A stretch of 64,000 nucleotides of DNA from Nonomuraea roseoviolacea subsp. carminata (GTDB lineage: Bacteria > Actinomycetota > Actinomycetes > Streptosporangiales > Streptosporangiaceae), in contig NZ_JAMZEC010000001.1 of the NCBI RefSeq assembly GCF_024172185.1, positions 2,604,001 to 2,668,000 of the forward strand, given 5' to 3'. Below the pieces are notes generated by a model, which saw nothing but the letters and a program-made list of their open reading frames with translations, ran no database searches and was not told the DNA's origin. The position numbers and the translations under genes are program-made. This document shows, in pieces, positions 60,159-64,000 of this stretch; position 1 is the first letter of the stretch; each line of letters opens with the position of its first letter.

Positions 60159-60994
60159 GGCCGGTCGAGGGCCAGGTTGAGTTCGAGCACGTTCACCGCG
60201 GGCTCGCCCATGAAGCCGAGCGCCCTGCCGGTGGTGTGCTCCCTGATGAGGGCCCGGACCCGGTCCACGCCCACTCCTCTCTCCCTGGCCACCCGCGGCG
60301 CCTGGAGCTCGGCGTAGGCGAGCGAGATGTGCGGGTCGAGCCCGGAGCCGCTCGCGGTCACGGCGTCGGCGGGCACCGCGACGGCCGCCTCCGCCACGCC
60401 GCCCCGGACGGGGACGGTGCGGCCGGCCGCGTAGTCCTCGCCCGGCCGCGCGCACTCGACCTTGACGCCACGGTACTCGGCGGCGAACGGCGTCGCGGGG
60501 CACGCCTGGTTGACCGACACGGCCCGCACCGGCTTCCCGACGGCCGGGAAGACCTTCAGCACGGCACCGGCCCCGTCCGGCGTGCAGTACGGCCGGGCGC
60601 CGCTGACGCCTTCCCGCTCGCCGATCGCCTTGGAGCGGGCGCAGACCTGGGTGAGCAGCGACGCGCGGTCCGGCGTGTCCACGACGTCCTCCGGGCCGAG
60701 GTTGCTCGCCGCGGTGGAGAGCATGTCGTAGCCGTCGCCGGCGGCCGACGGCCGCGACTGGAAGTACCTCGCGACGGGCTTCCCGGCGGCGTCGGTGAAG
60801 CTCTGGCCGACGAGCGCGCTGCCGACGGTCCTGCCGTCCCGCTCGATCATGGAGCCGTTGGCCTGGCGGCCGAACAGGAGCTGGGCCACTCCGGTCACCG
60901 CGAGCGGGTAGAGCGCGCCGGTGACCAGCGTCAGCACGACGAGCGCGCGGACGGCGGCGAGGTGCTGGCGGATCCAGCTTGGCATGCGGTCCAT
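60155..60994 (-). CDS. kdpC: Potassium-transporting ATPase subunit KdpC
   Basis: Protein of 279 residues, against about 190 in E. coli. One N-terminal membrane helix (VVLTLVTGALYPLAVTGVAQ), then GSALVGQSFTDAAGKPVARY and YFQSRPSA. The conserved C-terminal part is GSGLDPHISLAYAELQAPRV and EPAVNVLELNLALD. Between them, residues about 105-190 form an insert with four cysteines. KdpC stabilises the KdpFABC complex. The ATG follows the kdpB stop without spacing (TAAATG); an ATG three codons later is possible. Confidence 0.95.
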   Translation of the reverse strand: MDRMPSWIRQHLAAVRALVVLTLVTGALYPLAVTGVAQLLFGRQANGSMIERDGRTVGSALVGQSFTDAAGKPVARYFQSRPSAAGDGYDMLSTAASNLGPEDVVDTPDRASLLTQVCARSKAIGEREGVSGARPYCTPDGAGAVLKVFPAVGKPVRAVSVNQACPATPFAAEYRGVKVECARPGEDYAAGRTVPVRGGVAEAAVAVPADAVTASGSGLDPHISLAYAELQAPRVARERGVGVDRVRALIREHTTGRALGFMGEPAVNVLELNLALDRP

Positions 60995-63097
60995 TTACGA
61001 CATCCCCGGAAGGAACTGGATGAGCAGGTCGATGAGCTTGATGCCGGCGAAGGGGGCCACGATCCCGCCGAGCCCGTAGACGTACAGGTTGCGGGAGAGC
61101 AGCTTGGAGGCGCCGGCGGGCCGGTAGCGGACGCCGCGCAGCGCGAGCGGGATCAACGCGATGATCACCAGGGCGTTGAAGATCACCGCGGCCAGGATCG
61201 CCGACTGGGGGCTGGCCAGGCGCATGACGTTGAGCGCGTCCAGGCCCGGGTAGACCGCGGCGAACATGGCCGGGATGATGGCGAAGTACTTCGCGACGTC
61301 GTTGGCGATCGAGAACGTGGTCAGCGCGCCGCGCGTGATGAGGAGCTGCTTGCCGATCTCCACGATCTCGATGAGCTTGGTGGGGTTGGAGTCGAGGTCC
61401 ACCATGTTGCCGGCCTCCTTGGCGGCGGAGGTGCCGGTGTTCATGGCCACGCCGACGTCGGCCTGGGCGAGGGCCGGGGCGTCGTTGGTGCCGTCGCCGG
61501 TCATGGCGACCAGCCGGCCGCCCTCCTGCTCCTTGCGGATCAGGGAGAGCTTGTCCTCGGGCGTGGCCTCGGCGAGGAAGTCGTCCACGCCGGCCTCCTC
61601 CGCGATGGCTTTGGCCGTCAGCGGGTTGTCGCCGGTGATCATGACGGTGCGGATGCCCATGCGGCGCATCTCGTCGAAGCGCTCGCGCATGCCCTGCTTC
61701 ACGACGTCCTTCAGGTGGATGACGCCGAGCACCCGGCCCTTCTCGGCCACGACCAGCGGGGTGCCGCCGCTGGCGGAGATGCCGTCGACCAGGTGGCCGA
61801 CCTCGTCGGTCGGGTGGCCGCCGTGGTCGCGCACCCATTTCATGACCGCCGTGGCGGCGCCCTTGCGGATCTCGCGGCCGTCCAGGTTCACCCCCGACAT
61901 GCGGGTCTGCGCGGTGAACGGCACCCACTCGGCGTGCGCCAGCTCGCCCGGCTCGCGCTCCCGCAGGCCGTACACCTGCTTGGCGTGGACCACGATGGAG
62001 CGGCCCTCGGGCGTCTCGTCGGCCAGGCTGGACAGCTGCGCCGCCCTGGCGAGCTCCTCCGCGGTGACGCCGCGGATCGGCACGAACTCGCCGGCCTGCC
62101 GGTTGCCCAGCGTGATCGTGCCGGTCTTGTCCAGCAGCAGCGTCGAGACGTCGCCCGCCGCCTCCACGGCGCGGCCGGACATCGCGAGGACGTTGCGCTG
62201 GACGAGACGGTCCATGCCGGCGATGCCGATGGCCGACAGCAGCGCGCCGATCGTGGTCGGGATCAGGCAGACCAGCAGCGACACCAGTACGACGCCGCTC
62301 ACCCCGTCGCGGCTCAGGGCGAGCGAGCCGGGCACGCCCGGGTTGACGGACATGGAGTAGATCGCCAGCGGCTGCATGGTGGCGGTGGCGACCAGGAAGA
62401 TGATCGTCAGCGCGGCGAGCAGGATGTTGAGCGCGATCTCGTTGGGCGTCTTCTGCCGGTTCGCGCCCTCGACCAGGGCGATCATCCGGTCCACGAAGCT
62501 CTCGCCGGGCCGCTGCGTGATCTCGACCACGATCCGGTCCGACAGCACCTTCGTGCCGCCCGTCACCGCGGAGCGGTCGCCGCCGGACTCGCGGATCACC
62601 GGGGCCGACTCGCCGGTGATGGCCGACTCGTCCACGGACGCGATGCCCTCGACCACGTCGCCGTCACCGGGGATGATCTCGCCGGCCTCCACGACGACGA
62701 AGTCGCCCTGCCTGAGCTCGGGCGCGCCGACCACGTCCCACTCCGCCGAGGTCCGGCCGCGCAGGCGGCGGGCGGTGGTGTCGCGCTTGGCCGCGCGCAG
62801 CGTGGCGGCCTGCGCCTTGCCGCGCCCCTCGGCGACGGCCTCGGCCAGGTTGGCGAAGACGACCGTCAGCCAGAGCCACCCGGCGATCGCCCAGCCGAAG
62901 AACGAGGTCTCGGTGGTGGCGGCCAGGATCGTGGTGGCCAGCGCGCCGATCTCGACGATCAGCATGACCGGGTTGCGCCACAGCGTGACCGGGTTGAGCT
63001 TGCGCAGCGCCTCGGGCAGCGACGTGAGGAGCTGCCGGGGGTCGAGCAGGCCGCCGCCGACCCGCTTGGCGGTGCCTTCGAGCACGTGCGTGGACAT
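60995..63097 (-). CDS. kdpB: Potassium-transporting P-type ATPase subunit KdpB
   Basis: Protein of 700 residues. Phosphorylated Asp323 in [22 protein letters not shown] in [18 protein letters not shown], nucleotide-domain [11 protein letters not shown] and hinge motif [20 protein letters not shown]. It hydrolyses ATP to drive K+ uptake by KdpA. The ATG at 63097 overlaps the kdpA stop (TGATG); an earlier in-frame start would lie within kdpA. Confidence 0.97.
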   Translation of the reverse strand: MSTHVLEGTAKRVGGGLLDPRQLLTSLPEALRKLNPVTLWRNPVMLIVEIGALATTILAATTETSFFGWAIAGWLWLTVVFANLAEAVAEGRGKAQAATLRAAKRDTTARRLRGRTSAEWDVVGAPELRQGDFVVVEAGEIIPGDGDVVEGIASVDESAITGESAPVIRESGGDRSAVTGGTKVLSDRIVVEITQRPGESFVDRMIALVEGANRQKTPNEIALNILLAALTIIFLVATATMQPLAIYSMSVNPGVPGSLALSRDGVSGVVLVSLLVCLIPTTIGALLSAIGIAGMDRLVQRNVLAMSGRAVEAAGDVSTLLLDKTGTITLGNRQAGEFVPIRGVTAEELARAAQLSSLADETPEGRSIVVHAKQVYGLREREPGELAHAEWVPFTAQTRMSGVNLDGREIRKGAATAVMKWVRDHGGHPTDEVGHLVDGISASGGTPLVVAEKGRVLGVIHLKDVVKQGMRERFDEMRRMGIRTVMITGDNPLTAKAIAEEAGVDDFLAEATPEDKLSLIRKEQEGGRLVAMTGDGTNDAPALAQADVGVAMNTGTSAAKEAGNMVDLDSNPTKLIEIVEIGKQLLITRGALTTFSIANDVAKYFAIIPAMFAAVYPGLDALNVMRLASPQSAILAAVIFNALVIIALIPLALRGVRYRPAGASKLLSRNLYVYGLGGIVAPFAGIKLIDLLIQFLPGMS

Positions 63098-64000
63098 CAG
63101 GACAGTCCTTCTGCGATCGGACCGAGCGCGAGCGCGGGGAGGAAGGTGAGGGCGACCAGGATGATCGTGACGCCGACCACCATGCCGACGAACTGCGGGC
63201 GGTGGGTCGGGAGCGTGCCGGCCGACTCGGGCACGGGGATCCGCCGGGCCAGCGAGCCGGCCAGGGCCAGCACGAAGACGATCGGCAGGAAGCGGCCGAA
63301 CGCCATGCACAGGCCGAGGGCCACGTCGTACCAGGGCGTGTTGACCGTGACGCCGCCGAAGGCGGAGCCGTTGTTGTTGGAGGCGCTGGTGAAGGCGTAG
63401 AGGATCTCCGAGAGCCCGTGCGGGCCGGTGTTCAGCATCGCCGCGAGCCCCGCCTTGTTGGCCATCGCGACGGCCGTGCCGGTCAGCACCAGCACCGGCG
63501 TGACGAGGAAGTACAGCGAGGCCAGCTTGATCTCGCGGGCGCCGATCTTCTTGCCGAGGTACTCGGGGGTGCGCCCGACCATGAGCCCGGCCACGAAGAC
63601 CGTGATCAGGGCCAGGATGAGCATGCCGTACAGTCCGGAGCCCACGCCGCCGGGTGCGACCTCGCCCAGCATCATGTTGAACAGCGTCATCATGCCGCCG
63701 AACGGGGTGTAGGAGTCGTGGAACGAGTCGACCGCCCCGGTGGAGGTGAGGGTCGTGGCCGCCGCGAAGGTCGCGGAGTCGGCCACGCCGAAGCGGACGT
63801 CCTTGCCCTCCATCGCCGCGCCGACGGCCTGCGGGACCGTGGCGGCGCCGTGCAGCTCGAACACCGTGGTCAGCGTCACCGAGGCCAGCGCGATGACGCC
63901 CATGACGGCGGCGATGGCGTAGCCCTGGCGGACCTGGCCGACCATCCGGCCGAAGGTGCGCGGCAGGCTGAACGGGATCACCAGGATGAGGAGGATCTCG
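63097..64000 (-). CDS. kdpA: Potassium-transporting ATPase subunit KdpA, C-terminal part (runs off the right edge)
   Basis: About 300 C-terminal residues of the channel-like K+ translocating subunit; the 5' end lies beyond 64000, and reading stays open to the edge ([20 protein letters not shown]). The third and fourth repeat motifs are visible: [20 protein letters not shown] and [20 protein letters not shown]. The stop overlaps the start of kdpB. Confidence 0.96.
   Translation of the reverse strand, partial: EILLILVIPFSLPRTFGRMVGQVRQGYAIAAVMGVIALASVTLTTVFELHGAATVPQAVGAAMEGKDVRFGVADSATFAAATTLTSTGAVDSFHDSYTPFGGMMTLFNMMLGEVAPGGVGSGLYGMLILALITVFVAGLMVGRTPEYLGKKIGAREIKLASLYFLVTPVLVLTGTAVAMANKAGLAAMLNTGPHGLSEILYAFTSASNNNGSAFGGVTVNTPWYDVALGLCMAFGRFLPIVFVLALAGSLARRIPVPESAGTLPTHRPQFVGMVVGVTIILVALTFLPALALGPIAEGLS

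Noticed and set aside
57705..60317. Plus-strand 870-codon open frame opposite kdpD
   Set aside because: Antisense shadow of kdpD; no ribosome site and no recognisable protein.
60236..63400. Plus-strand open frame of more than 1000 codons opposite kdpC and kdpB
   Set aside because: Composition is His/Arg/Gly/Ala/Asp-rich without domains, as expected from the reverse frame of GC-rich coding DNA. The opposite strand encodes intact KdpB and KdpC.

Overview
The window looks like chromosomal DNA from a high-GC actinomycete, most likely Streptosporangiales (Nonomuraea-like). Pointers are the very high GC with strong G/C third-position bias, GTG/TTG starts, several leaderless-looking promoters, the gene order tRNA-Trp/secE/nusG/rplK/rplA then rplJ/rplL then rpoB, an SpoIIE-type phosphatase with PAS/GAF domains, class F sortases, Lrp/TetR/MarR regulators and a DmdR1/IdeR-type regulator. 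No phage, insertion sequence, CRISPR array or biosynthetic gene cluster was seen. The family-level placement is inference.

Layout. 1-11.4 kb is the transcription/translation block, read leftwards: tRNA-Trp, secE, nusG, rplK, rplA, (MBL-fold protein, LppX-type lipoprotein), an L10 leader, rplJ, rplL, and the first 109 codons of rpoB at the left edge. Between rplL and rpoB lie a large GT39 glycosyltransferase, a TetR/NTF2-like divergent pair with a readable operator, and two Mce-associated membrane proteins without any mce genes. 11.5-18.9 kb holds an aminotransferase, two small exported proteins, an ECF sigma/PASTA-protein pair whose sigma gene is frameshifted, an adenosine deaminase-family enzyme, a second, intact ECF sigma/anti-sigma pair, and a methyltransferase. 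18.9-22.2 kb is a sugar ABC importer (binding protein and two permeases, no ATPase) with two DasR-type operators upstream.

22.2-34.1 kb carries beta-oxidation genes (two acyl-CoA dehydrogenases, a thiolase), an Lrp/APC-permease divergent pair, a run of tiny genes starting with a leaderless pentapeptide, and a tandem duplicated cell-wall module: surface protein-sortase-surface protein-sortase. 34.1-42.7 kb has divergent MarR-like genes, a hydrolase, a PAS-GAF-PP2C-HATPase regulator, a DtxR-family regulator, UdgX, an MFS exporter, pdxH and citrate synthase. 42.8-49.3 kb has serC, a rhomboid protease, a crotonase/SDR pair, a STAS protein and a CbiM-CbiQ-CbiO metal importer. 49.3-54.8 kb has a GT2 glycosyltransferase, an orphan ClpX-type zinc-finger protein, small ORFs, a lipase with a divergent TetR, and an EamA permease. 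54.8-64 kb is a potassium block: kdpA(partial)-B-C-D-E read leftwards with overlapping or abutting junctions, followed by a KimA/APC-like transporter.

The main points for a second look are the duplicated sortase-substrate module with a shared non-LPxTG sorting motif, the DasR-type sites before the ABC importer, the leaderless pentapeptide and its two following mini-ORFs, UdgX, the frameshifted sigma factor, the orphan ClpX zinc-binding protein, and the 18-bp start-codon repeats at the kdpC/kdpD junction.
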